Part shown: in pieces, positions 1 to 5,767 of the stretch | Numbering within the stretch: position 1 is the stretch's first letter | How the letters are laid out: each line of letters begins with the position of its first letter | The notes under the pieces: generated by a model | The model's input: the letters and a program-made list of their open reading frames with translations, nothing else | What the model was told of the DNA's origin: nothing | The model's database searches: none | Assembly (NCBI GenBank): GCA_026388445.1 | Contig: JAPLJU010000074.1 | Location: forward strand, 1 to 5,818 | Length of the DNA: 5,818 nt | Direction of reading: 5' to 3' | Source: Deltaproteobacteria bacterium | GTDB taxonomy: Bacteria; Desulfobacterota; Syntrophia; Syntrophales; UBA2192 | Program-made: the position numbers and the translations under genes

Positions 1-20
1 TTTCATCAACCGGTTAGACA

Positions 21-50
21 TTGACAGGGGTAAGGCTGATTTCCTATACT
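21..50 (+). promoter_or_regulatory. Sigma70-type promoter of the phosphatidyltransferase gene
   Basis: A perfect -35 hexamer TTGACA (21-26) is followed after 18 bases by TATACT (45-50), five of six matches to the -10 consensus. Transcription would begin near 57, leaving a leader of about 50 bases before the ATG at 109. This is the best promoter match in the window and it suggests the first gene is transcribed on its own signal and not by read-through from the left. Seen directly in sequence; activity is inferred. Confidence 0.7.
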
Positions 51-94
51 GCTCCTCGAAAGAGCTGGGCCTGATGTGAAGACCGGGCGGATAC

Positions 95-100
95 GGGGAG
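95..100 (+). promoter_or_regulatory. Ribosome binding site that decides the first gene's start
   Basis: GGGGAG lies 8 bases before the ATG at 109. The longer in-frame alternative, a GTG at 76, has no comparable purine block before it and would add 11 charged residues that are not part of the family core. The ATG at 109 is therefore preferred. Confidence 0.65.
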
Positions 101-108
101 ACGAAGCG

Positions 109-738
109 ATGGCTTATGAAGAAGGAGGGTTTCGAAGGGAAGCGCAGAGACGCTACTACGTCCTCGCGGAAAAGGTTGCCACGCCCCTTGTCAGGATCGG
201 GGTCACCCCCGACGTGCTCACCGTTGCCGGGGTGCTTTTTTCTATTGGGGCGGGGGTTTTGTTCGGGCTCGGCGAGATCTTCTGGGGCGGCATCGTTTTT
301 TGGTTCTCGGGCATCATGGATCCGCTGGATGGCACGGTCGCGAGACTGACGGGTAAGGCGTCACGCTCCGGTGCGCTCTTCGATTCCACGATGGATCGGT
401 ACGCCGAGTTCTTCGTCTTCTTCGGGTTCCTCGTTTATTTCCGCAGCGGCTGGATGTTCTACGTCGTGATGCTCGCTCTGATGGGTTCCCTCATGGTGAG
501 CTACGTGAAAGCCAGGGGAGAAAGCCTCGGTCAGCGGGAGGTTCGGGGTCTCATGCAGAGACCCGAGCGCTTGATCCTGCTGATGATCGGGACGATCCTT
601 AACACGCCGCTCAACCATTTCCTCTTTTCGGATTGCGACAACTGCACCGTCAAGGGGGCACTCGTCATCCTCGCCGTTCTCACCAACCTGACGGCCCTCC
701 AGCGTTTGATTGTCGGCAGGAGAGAACTCTCTCAATGA
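109..738 (+). CDS. CDP-alcohol phosphatidyltransferase, PIP-synthase-like
   Basis: This integral membrane enzyme transfers a phosphatidyl (or archaetidyl) group from a CDP-lipid to an alcohol acceptor, releasing CMP. The 209-residue product, counted from the ATG at 109, carries the complete family signature D-x2-D-G-x2-A-R-x8-G-x3-D-x3-D: D71, D74, G75, A78, R79, G88, D92 and D96. The four Asp bind the catalytic metals, and the last is the likely base. Several hydrophobic segments follow the amphipathic N-terminus (about 36-70, 98-111, 115-132, 153-173 and 182-200). The stretches SYVKARGE (131-138) and QRPER (150-154) supply basic residues K134, R136 and R154, which resemble the inositol-phosphate-binding residues of bacterial PIP synthases and archaeal homologues. 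The acceptor may thus be a phosphorylated polyol, but this is inference; PgsA- or PssA-like use cannot be excluded. A small C-x-x-C (176-179) near the C-terminus is unexplained. The methyltransferase gene follows after 93 bases on the same strand. Confidence 0.9.
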   Translation: MAYEEGGFRREAQRRYYVLAEKVATPLVRIGVTPDVLTVAGVLFSIGAGVLFGLGEIFWGGIVFWFSGIMDPLDGTVARLTGKASRSGALFDSTMDRYAEFFVFFGFLVYFRSGWMFYVVMLALMGSLMVSYVKARGESLGQREVRGLMQRPERLILLMIGTILNTPLNHFLFSDCDNCTVKGALVILAVLTNLTALQRLIVGRRELSQ

Positions 739-831
739 CAGAACCCGCGGAATTTTTATCCGTGAAAATACTCGCCGCCTGTGTTATGAATCGGCCCCCT
801 GCGGCAAGACAAAACTCCGGGAGCATTTCCC
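739..831 (+). other. Gap between the first two genes, weak fold only
   Basis: The 93-base spacer contains a weak hairpin, CGCGGA (746-751) with TCCGTG (759-764), one wobble pair and a 7-base loop. No T-run follows, so it is not an intrinsic terminator. I see no convincing promoter either. Co-transcription of the two flanking genes is therefore possible but not shown. Confidence 0.35.
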
Positions 832-1446
832 ATGTCAGCGTTGGTTGAATTTGCTGGAAAATACAGAACGGCCATCACCAGGGTTTTTGCTGTTTTCCTG
901 ATCCTGATCCTGCTTTTTACCCATCACTCGTGGGAGCACGCCTCTGTAGTCGATACGGCTTTTGAGTTAATCGGAATCTTCCTGATCAGCATCTGCGTTC
1001 TCGGAAGGATCTGGGCCTCACTCTTTATCGCAGGTCTTAAGATTCACGAGCTTGTCTACGCCGGTCCTTATGCCGCCGTTCGTCATCCCCTCTACTTTTT
1101 CAGTTTTTTCGGGGCAGTGGGCATCGGGTTTTTCTCGAAGAATGTATTGCTGCTTGCTGTCCTCGTCGGCGTTTTTCTCATTCACTACTGGCTTGTCGTG
1201 ATTCATGAAGAGCGGAATATGATGGAGGTCCACGGGGAGGCCTATGTCGAGTACATGAAACGAGTGCCCCGGTTCATACCGAACCTAGCCCTGTACCGTG
1301 AGCCCGAAAAGATCACCGTGAATGTCGGGATTTATCGACGAACCTTCCTCGATGTTGTCTGGTTCATCTGGGCCATCATCCCGCTTGAAATCATTGACCG
1401 GCTGCACGAGGCGGGAATCCTTCCCGTATTCTATTACCTGCCTTGA
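832..1446 (+). CDS. ICMT/PEMT-family integral membrane methyltransferase
   Basis: The 204-residue product belongs to the isoprenylcysteine carboxyl methyltransferase / phospholipid methyltransferase superfamily, membrane enzymes that use S-adenosylmethionine to methylate lipid-linked or small hydrophobic substrates. Two diagnostic blocks are present: G78-P-Y then V83-R-H-P-L-Y88, and E126-E-R followed by HGEAYVEYMKRVPRFIP (134-150). Together these form the cofactor pocket in the family. Hydrophobic segments lie at about 17-33, 42-66, 88-100 and 104-124. A further one at about 171-187 sits in a C-terminal tail that continues some 54 residues past the usual end of the conserved block. The ATG at 832 is preceded by GGGAG (819-823) at 8 bases, so the start is well supported. 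It follows the phosphatidyltransferase on the same strand, which suggests a membrane-lipid role, but bacterial members of this family have very mixed substrates and none can be assigned here. Confidence 0.85.
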   Translation: MSALVEFAGKYRTAITRVFAVFLILILLFTHHSWEHASVVDTAFELIGIFLISICVLGRIWASLFIAGLKIHELVYAGPYAAVRHPLYFFSFFGAVGIGFFSKNVLLLAVLVGVFLIHYWLVVIHEERNMMEVHGEAYVEYMKRVPRFIPNLALYREPEKITVNVGIYRRTFLDVVWFIWAIIPLEIIDRLHEAGILPVFYYLP

Positions 1447-1526
1447 CAATCACTTCCTGATTTCGTCTGATTGCCTCAGATTTAAGTGTGGTAGCGGGGC
1501 CTGACGGCGTCGCCGCCTTTATCCAT
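1447..1526. other. Convergent gap without a clear terminator
   Basis: Two genes converge on these 80 bases. A 5-bp hairpin, TCTGA (1466-1470) with TCAGA (1476-1480), is followed by TTTAAG, which is too weak to call a terminator. GCCGCC (1512-1517) could pair with GGCGGC (1539-1544) inside the 3' end of the leftward gene, again without a T-run. Termination here is either Rho-dependent or not visible to me. Confidence 0.3.
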
Positions 1527-2348
1527 TCAAGGGTCTCCGGCGGCTGAGGACTGGGAGAAAGGCGCCTGGTTGAAAGGAGCCGCCGTCTTCTCGGTTTTCG
1601 TTGTCGAAGGGCCCCAGATCGAGCTCACCAGTGATTTGAATCCGTTGGTCGTGCCGCAGCCAATGTCCCGTGCGCTCTGGTCCAGGGCCGCCGTGACGAC
1701 CGGCCCCTTGACCTGTTCGTAGAGCTCCTCGATGATCTCGCCGAAGGCCTCGGAAGGCGGCTTCCCCTTTTTGCTCTTGTTCCGGTAATGGAAGTCAGGG
1801 AGATCGGCGCTGACGGTATTTCCGCCGAGGGATGATTTCACGAGATGGACCTTTCCGCCCCGGACGATGAAATTCCGGATGAGGATCTTTTTATCCCCGG
1901 CGTTCTCGCCGGGGTTTTTCCCCAGTCCCGTCGCCCTTCTTACATTTTTCAGGATGACCTTGAAATTGTCGGTGTCGAGAACCTTTTCGTAGGCGATCTC
2001 GGGCCCGGCGATCTCTATTCTGTCTATGATGACCGTGCTTTCAGCGAGTGACTTCTCGTCGATTCGAATGGTGATGGATTCCGCCGTCATGGCCTGGGCC
2101 GACCTGAACCCCCCGGGGTTGCCGAGATAAAAGTCCTTGAGTTTCGCCTCTCCGGTGAGAAGGGATACTCGCACGTCCTCGATCCTCACGTCCGTCTTCG
2201 TGAGCCTGGGACCATAGTGATTGACGGCTTTTGTGATGATGGCATCGAGGTAGGTCACGGCAAAGGCTGCCAGCAGGCAAAAAACGGCAATCCCCGCACC
2301 AAGAAGGATGAGCCATTGTCTCTTTCTTTCCGGTGACTTTTCTTTCAT
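1527..2348 (-). CDS. Short AsmA-like membrane-anchored envelope protein
   Basis: The 273-residue product begins with a basic stretch (MKEKSPERKR) and one transmembrane helix at about 11-33. The rest would lie in the periplasm. Residues 36-115 resemble the N-terminal portion of AsmA-family proteins: a DAIITKAVNHYGPRLT segment, then alternating beta-type hydrophobicity (DVRIEDVRVSLLTGEAKLKDFYLGNP-GGF, with the family-like NPxGF at 77-81), then IDRIEIAGPEI (108-118). Full AsmA proteins, which take part in envelope lipid homeostasis, are usually more than twice this long, so this is a short form. The C-terminal 55 residues are low in complexity, rich in Ser, Thr, Ala and Gln. The start at 2348 is preferred because GTGGGGA lies about 10 bases upstream on this strand and the signal anchor then begins within 11 residues; an in-frame ATG at 2390 has no ribosome site. 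Assignment rests on pattern, not on a search. No partner is evident; it is divergent from the MsrAB gene. Confidence 0.7.
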   Translation of the reverse strand: MKEKSPERKRQWLILLGAGIAVFCLLAAFAVTYLDAIITKAVNHYGPRLTKTDVRIEDVRVSLLTGEAKLKDFYLGNPGGFRSAQAMTAESITIRIDEKSLAESTVIIDRIEIAGPEIAYEKVLDTDNFKVILKNVRRATGLGKNPGENAGDKKILIRNFIVRGGKVHLVKSSLGGNTVSADLPDFHYRNKSKKGKPPSEAFGEIIEELYEQVKGPVVTAALDQSARDIGCGTTNGFKSLVSSIWGPSTTKTEKTAAPFNQAPFSQSSAAGDP

Positions 2349-2395
2349 GATCCGAAAATCCCCACTTGAGCGTTCATTCGAAAAGATCATCTATC

Positions 2396-2401
2396 ATTAT
2401 C
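2396..2401 (-). promoter_or_regulatory. Possible -10 element for the AsmA-like gene
   Basis: GATAAT on the minus strand matches the -10 consensus at five of six positions. Transcription would start near 2389, which would leave only the ATG at 2348 usable. I see no recognisable -35 at the right spacing, so this is weak. Confidence 0.25.
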
Positions 2402-2487
2402 TGTAAAAAAACCGTTTTCTTGAGAACAAAACAGGCTTATTTCCGGCATTTTTTCGCCGCGAAATCGGAGGCAGACCGGGAATCCAT

Positions 2488-2516
2488 TTGTCAACCGGGA
2501 AATACGTGATTAAATT
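2488..2516 (+). promoter_or_regulatory. Candidate promoter of the msrAB gene
   Basis: TTGTCA (2488-2493) matches five of six -35 positions. It is followed after 17 bases by TAAATT (2511-2516), four of six at the -10. The implied leader to the start at 2636 is about 110 bases and contains the hairpin at 2590-2604. Moderate match only. Confidence 0.4.
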
Positions 2517-2589
2517 GAGCATAGATAGACAGCGTGAGAGGTCATCCGTAAAGTCATTCGAGGAACATTTCACTTGAAACCCAGCCTGT

Positions 2590-2604
2590 CCCGACCATGT
2601 CGGG
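2590..2604 (+). promoter_or_regulatory. Leader hairpin upstream of msrAB
   Basis: CCCGAC (2590-2595) and GTCGGG (2599-2604) form a perfect 6-bp stem around the triloop CAT, extendable by a T-G wobble at 2589 and 2605. It ends 31 bases before the start codon. No T-run follows, so it is not a terminator. It could be an operator-like palindrome or an mRNA stem, or chance. Confidence 0.35.
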
Positions 2605-2623
2605 GCCATGAATGAAACAAGAC

Positions 2624-2629
2624 AAAGGA
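2624..2629 (+). promoter_or_regulatory. Ribosome binding site that decides the msrAB start
   Basis: AAAGGA lies 6 bases before the ATG at 2636. The in-frame ATG at 2612, 24 bases upstream, would place this site inside the coding region and would put hydrophilic residues ahead of a lipoprotein signal. The start at 2636 is clearly better. Confidence 0.75.
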
Positions 2630-2635
2630 ATTCCC

Positions 2636-3754
2636 ATGAAGATATTGATCGTCATGTTTTCGCTGATATTCGCGCTCAGCGGATGTCAGGGTACAGAGTC
2701 AAAAAAACAAGAGGTGAACAATCCCATGAAAGAAGAGCAGACGAATTTGAAGGTCGCAACCTTCGCGGGCGGCTGTTTCTGGTGTGTGGAGTCCGATTTA
2801 GAAAAGGTTCCCGGCGTTGCAAAAGTCATCTCGGGCTATACGGGCGGTCAAAAGGACAACCCCACCTACGAGGAGGTCACAATGGGAAAGACGGGCCACT
2901 ACGAAGCGGTACAGGTGTACTACGATCCCTCGAAAGTGAGCTACGAGCAGATACTCGATGTCTTCTGGAGGCATGTGGATCCGACGGACGCGGGCGGGCA
3001 GTTCGTTGACCGGGGCCCACAGTACCGCACGGCGATATTCTACCACGACGAGGAGCAGAAGCGCATTGCGGAGAAATCGAAGGAGGCTCTCGAAAAATCC
3101 GGGAAGTACAAGAAGCCCATCGTTACGCCGATTGTGAAGTTTTCAAAGTTCTACGATGCCGAGGACTATCACCAGGATTATTACAGGAAGAGCCCCTTCA
3201 GGTATCAGATATACCGGTCGGGCTCCGGCCGGGACCGGTTCCTGGAAGAGACCTGGGGAAAGCAGAAGAAGACGGGCTCGAACCCCGGCAGCAATCCCGG
3301 GGGGAAAAAGACCTACTCCAAGCCCGATGACGCCACCCTGAAAAAGAAGCTCACACCGCTTCAGTACGAGGTGACACAGCACGAAGGCACGGAGCCGCCC
3401 TTTCGAAATGAATACCACGACAACAAGCGGGAGGGGATCTACGTTGACATCGTGTCCGGCGAGCCTCTCTTCAGCTCGCTTGACAAGTACGACTCCGGAA
3501 CCGGCTGGCCGAGCTTTACGAAACCTCTGGAGCCGGACAACGTCACGAAGAGAGAGGACCGGAAGCTCTTTACGGTCAGGACGGAGGTGAGAAGCAGGCA
3601 CGGTGAATCACACCTGGGCCACGTTTTTCCCGACGGGCCCGCACCGACGGGGCAGCGCTACTGCATGAACTCGGCGGCACTGCGGTTCATCCCGAAAGAG
3701 GATCTGGAGAAGGAGGGCTACGGCGAGTATCTGAAGCTCTTCGATAAAGAATAA
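2636..3754 (+). CDS. msrAB: Lipoprotein MsrA-MsrB fusion methionine sulfoxide reductase
   Basis: This bifunctional enzyme repairs oxidised methionine in exported proteins: the MsrA half reduces the S-sulfoxide, the MsrB half the R-sulfoxide. The 372-residue precursor starts with a lipoprotein signal ending in the lipobox LSGC, with C17 as the lipidated residue and Gln at +2, compatible with outer-membrane retention. A short linker leads to MsrA (about 38-207): GGCFWCVE with catalytic C47, GHYE (87-90), DPTDAGGQFVDRGPQYR (115-131) and AEDYHQDY (175-182). A Gly/Ser/Asn/Pro/Lys-rich linker (about 208-232) joins MsrB (about 233-352): GTGWPSF (288-294), HLGHVF (326-331) and RYCMNSAALRF (341-351) with catalytic C343. 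The MsrB half resembles the zinc-less type found in Neisseria PilB, since both C-x-x-C zinc pairs are absent. The recycling Cys usual in SGCGWPSF is Thr289 here. The only cysteines in the protein are C17, C47, C50 and C343, so reductant use is likely unusual. It is a single-gene unit, with a strong terminator nearly 190 bases downstream. Confidence 0.95.
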   Translation: MKILIVMFSLIFALSGCQGTESKKQEVNNPMKEEQTNLKVATFAGGCFWCVESDLEKVPGVAKVISGYTGGQKDNPTYEEVTMGKTGHYEAVQVYYDPSKVSYEQILDVFWRHVDPTDAGGQFVDRGPQYRTAIFYHDEEQKRIAEKSKEALEKSGKYKKPIVTPIVKFSKFYDAEDYHQDYYRKSPFRYQIYRSGSGRDRFLEETWGKQKKTGSNPGSNPGGKKTYSKPDDATLKKKLTPLQYEVTQHEGTEPPFRNEYHDNKREGIYVDIVSGEPLFSSLDKYDSGTGWPSFTKPLEPDNVTKREDRKLFTVRTEVRSRHGESHLGHVFPDGPAPTGQRYCMNSAALRFIPKEDLEKEGYGEYLKLFDKE

Positions 3755-3796
3755 AGGACGCGCCTATTCAGAATATCTCTATTAACGGTGGCACGT

Positions 3797-3814
3797 CCAG
3801 TTTTGAGTTATGAC
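3797..3814 (+). repeat. Direct repeat, copy 1
   Basis: CCAGTTTTGAGTTATGAC matches copy 2 at 3886-3903 in 16 of 18 positions, same orientation, 89 bases apart. The extended form from CGTCCA (3794) to CGG (3817) also resembles a degenerate copy at 5771-5794. Evenly directed short repeats of this kind are seen at the ends of IS21-type elements, but identity as an IS remnant is inference. Confidence 0.65.
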
Positions 3815-3885
3815 CGGGATGCCTATCTCGTCAGGGGGGCGAACCATGATTAAATGATTCCTTGTCGGGGGCGCCATCAAGGCGG

Positions 3886-3903
3886 CCAATTTTGAGTTTT
3901 GAC
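3886..3903 (+). repeat. Direct repeat, copy 2
   Basis: CCAATTTTGAGTTTTGAC differs from copy 1 only at the fourth base of the unit (G to A) and the fourteenth (A to T). It is followed by TTGAAGG and not the CCGGG that follows copy 1, so similarity stops at the repeat edge. Confidence 0.65.
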
Positions 3904-3940
3904 TTGAAGGTTTCAGATCCGAGATAAGACATTGGATGCA

Positions 3941-3967
3941 GGGGCCGCGGCGCGGCCCCTTTTTTTT
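3941..3967 (+). terminator. Strong rho-independent terminator
   Basis: GGGGCCGC (3941-3948) pairs with GCGGCCCC (3952-3959), an all-GC 8-bp stem with a 3-base loop. Eight Ts follow directly (3960-3967). It acts only on rightward transcripts, so it most likely ends the msrAB message 187 bases after the stop codon and protects the convergent EamA gene from read-through. On the other strand no T-run follows the stem. Confidence 0.9.
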
Positions 3968-3991
3968 GTCAGGGTTATCCTGCCGCAGAGA

Positions 3992-4861
3992 TCAAGCGTA
4001 CAGGCTGATCAGGAAGACGCCGAGCAGCATGATGACGGCACCGGTGAGACGCTCGGTGATCTTCTCCTCCCGGAACAGCCACGCGCCATAAAGCACGCCG
4101 AAAAGGAGGCTCGTGCGCTTGACCGATATCATGTAAGCGGCCTCAATCTTGGAGATGGCGATGAAGTGGCTGAAGACGGAGAGCGACACCGTGGCACCCA
4201 GGATGACTCCGGCCAGGGGCTTTTTCATGAAGCCCTTCACCGGATCCGCCTCCCGGGAGAAAGGGATCAGGGCTACCATCAACGTAGTCAGCGCGATGTT
4301 GTAGAGGGCACCGAAGACATAGGGGTTCGAGTGCAGGACGGCGAGCTTCCCGATCACGGACGTGAAGGCGTAGATGAAGGACACAAGAAGCATGAGCCTC
4401 GAGCCGGGTTCCCTGAGGATGGCCCTGAAGGGATCGAGAAAGCCAGAATTCACCTTTGACAGGTTGAGCACGTAGGAACCGATGACGATGAGGGCGATAC
4501 CCCAGAGTCCACCCGTTGTGATCTTCTCGCCGAGGACCAGCCATCCCGTGAGGATAATGAAACCCGGTGTGAAGGCCAGAAACGGAAGTGTAAGGGAGAG
4601 AGGCGATGACTTGATGGCCTTCATGTAACAGAAGAAGGCCGTCGCTTCCAGCGGCAGCCCGACAAGGATGCAGAGGAAGAAAACCCTGTCGGGTTTGACC
4701 CATGGGATGAAAAGGAGGGACAGGACAAGCCAGGGCAGGGCGCTCAAGAGCCTCACCAGCCCCATCTCGTAGGCCGAAGCATCGCTGAAATATCTCTTCG
4801 TGACGGCGTCTGCCGTGGCGAGACTCACGGCAGACAGAAGCGAGAAGAACAGCCAGTCCAT
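3992..4861 (-). CDS. EamA/DMT-family membrane transporter
   Basis: The 289-residue product is an inner-membrane protein of the drug/metabolite transporter superfamily with two EamA repeats (about 1-134 and 153-288), ten predicted helices in all, the usual length for the family. Family-typical features include the W-L-V-L-G-E-K end of the first repeat (107-113) and its counterpart W-L-F-R-E-E-K (261-267) in the second, preceded by AAYMISVKRTSLLFGVLYGA (241-260). Members export or import small metabolites such as amino acids, purines or sugars; the substrate cannot be read from the sequence. The ATG at 4861 lies at the end of a TATAAAAAA run, with only a weak GCGAG about 10 bases upstream, so translation may be modest. 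It converges on msrAB and is divergent from the TauE/SafE gene, sharing a 133-base intergenic region. No terminator is visible at its 3' end. Confidence 0.9.
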   Translation of the reverse strand: MDWLFFSLLSAVSLATADAVTKRYFSDASAYEMGLVRLLSALPWLVLSLLFIPWVKPDRVFFLCILVGLPLEATAFFCYMKAIKSSPLSLTLPFLAFTPGFIILTGWLVLGEKITTGGLWGIALIVIGSYVLNLSKVNSGFLDPFRAILREPGSRLMLLVSFIYAFTSVIGKLAVLHSNPYVFGALYNIALTTLMVALIPFSREADPVKGFMKKPLAGVILGATVSLSVFSHFIAISKIEAAYMISVKRTSLLFGVLYGAWLFREEKITERLTGAVIMLLGVFLISLYA

Positions 4862-4875
4862 TTTTTTATACTCGC

Positions 4876-4903
4876 TTTATCGATCGTAAAACCGTATCTT
4901 CAA
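4876..4903 (-). promoter_or_regulatory. Weak candidate promoter of the EamA gene
   Basis: On the minus strand TTGAAG (4903-4898) is followed after 16 bases by GATAAA (4881-4876). Each hexamer matches only four of six consensus positions. The leader would be very short, about 10 bases. Reported as a candidate only. Confidence 0.25.
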
Positions 4904-4983
4904 ATCCAAGTGTTTAATAGATTGGCGTCCGGAAAATTACAAGGGGAAATGAGATCCCGGTTCATGGATTCAGGGGATTCATC

Positions 4984-4990
4984 GGGGGAG
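4984..4990 (+). promoter_or_regulatory. Ribosome binding site for the TTG start
   Basis: GGGGGAG lies 4 bases before the TTG at 4995, a slightly short but workable spacing. The frame is closed upstream by a TGA at 4950-4952 with no ATG or GTG in between, so TTG is the only start that uses this site. The next in-frame candidate, GTG at 5019, lies 28 bases from the site. Confidence 0.6.
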
Positions 4991-4994
4991 ATCG

Positions 4995-5765
4995 TTGAAT
5001 CTTGGCGCAATCGACATCGTGGGATTTCTGATCGGACTCAACGCGGGTTTTCTGGGCGGATTGGTCGGTATCGGCGGTGGGATGGTCATGATTCCCCTCA
5101 TGGTGGTCTTTCTCAGGATGGGCCAGCACCAGGCCCACGGGACAAGCCTTTTCGCTGTGGTCTTCACCGGCCTGGTCGGTGCCGTGACATACGCCATGCA
5201 CGGCTCCGTCAACCACTCCGCTGCCGCGGTCCTGGCTATCACCGCGGGTTTCATGTCTGCCCTTGGGGCCCAGTACACGAGACGACTCAGCGAGAAGATG
5301 CTCAGGAGAACCTTCGGTTTTTTTCTGATCGCCATGTCTGTCCTGATGCTCGCGAAGCCCTATCTCCCGGTCGTCGCCGCTTTTTCGGTTACCGGATGGG
5401 CCGGGATGACAATCCTCCTGATTTCGGGCGTCATCGTCGGCTTTCTCGCCGGGCTCATGGGCGTGGGGGGAGGCGGGATCATGACCCCGGTCCTGGTCCT
5501 GCTCATGGGTATGAACCAGTACATGGCCCAGGGGACCTCTCTTGCCGCCATGGTCCCACCGGCGGTGGTGGGATCCTGGACGCACCGGAAGCTGGGTAAT
5601 GTGAGAAAAGATGTTCTTCTCTTTCTGGTCGCGGGCGTCCTCGTGGGAACCTACCTCGGGGGGGCGATAGCGCACCTTGTCCCCGAGAGGGAACTGAGAA
5701 TCCTTTTCTCTCTGGTCATTCTGTGGGTGGGGATTCGGGATGTCCGATCATCCTACAGAGGTTAA
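4995..5765 (+). CDS. TauE/SafE-family sulfite exporter-like permease
   Basis: The 256-residue product is an inner-membrane protein of the TauE/SafE (former DUF81) family, whose characterised members move sulfite, sulfoacetate or related organosulfur anions; most have no known substrate. The internal duplication typical of the family is plain: residues 17-52 (AGFLGGLVGIGGG ... HGTSL) repeat as 149-183 (VGFLAGLMGVGGG ... QGTSL), each with the glycine-rich G-x-x-G-I/V-G-G-G motif and a following proline (P34, P165). About eight hydrophobic helices are expected, and the length is normal for the family. The start is TTG, supported by the purine block just upstream and an in-frame stop at 4950. It is divergent from the EamA transporter, and no sulfur-metabolism gene lies beside it here, so a sulfite role is a family-level guess. 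Confidence 0.9.
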   Translation: MNLGAIDIVGFLIGLNAGFLGGLVGIGGGMVMIPLMVVFLRMGQHQAHGTSLFAVVFTGLVGAVTYAMHGSVNHSAAAVLAITAGFMSALGAQYTRRLSEKMLRRTFGFFLIAMSVLMLAKPYLPVVAAFSVTGWAGMTILLISGVIVGFLAGLMGVGGGGIMTPVLVLLMGMNQYMAQGTSLAAMVPPAVVGSWTHRKLGNVRKDVLLFLVAGVLVGTYLGGAIAHLVPERELRILFSLVILWVGIRDVRSSYRG

Positions 5766-5767
5766 GG

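Larger units (their letters stand above)
3755..3940. other. msrAB 3' region with repeats, no gene
   Basis: No reading frame here looks like a protein. The stretch holds two direct repeats (3797-3814 and 3886-3903) and separates the msrAB stop codon from the terminator at 3941. It may be a long msrAB 3' untranslated region interrupted by mobile-element debris. Confidence 0.5.

Noticed and set aside
746..764. Hairpin between the first two genes as a terminator
   Set aside because: Short stem with a wobble pair and no T-run after it.
2397..2609. 70-residue open frame on the minus strand filling the region between the AsmA-like gene and msrAB
   Set aside because: No ribosome site, no recognisable domain, and it covers the likely promoters of both divergent genes.
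3899..3928. Possible promoter TTGACT with GATAAG (18-base spacer), perhaps for a small RNA
   Set aside because: Transcription would begin about 6 bases before the terminator stem, leaving no meaningful transcript.
3932..4459. Open frame on the plus strand across the terminator and the EamA gene
   Set aside because: Its beginning runs through a strong intrinsic terminator and the rest is antisense to a clear transporter; composition is charged and featureless.
4910..5599. Long open frame on the plus strand overlapping the TauE/SafE gene
   Set aside because: Its product is rich in Arg, Gly and His with no domain, and it is out of frame with a clear membrane permease. It is an overlap frame of a GC-rich gene.
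4962..5675. Long open frame on the minus strand opposite the TauE/SafE gene
   Set aside because: The product is His/Asp/Arg-rich with no recognisable domain, typical of the antisense of a membrane protein gene.
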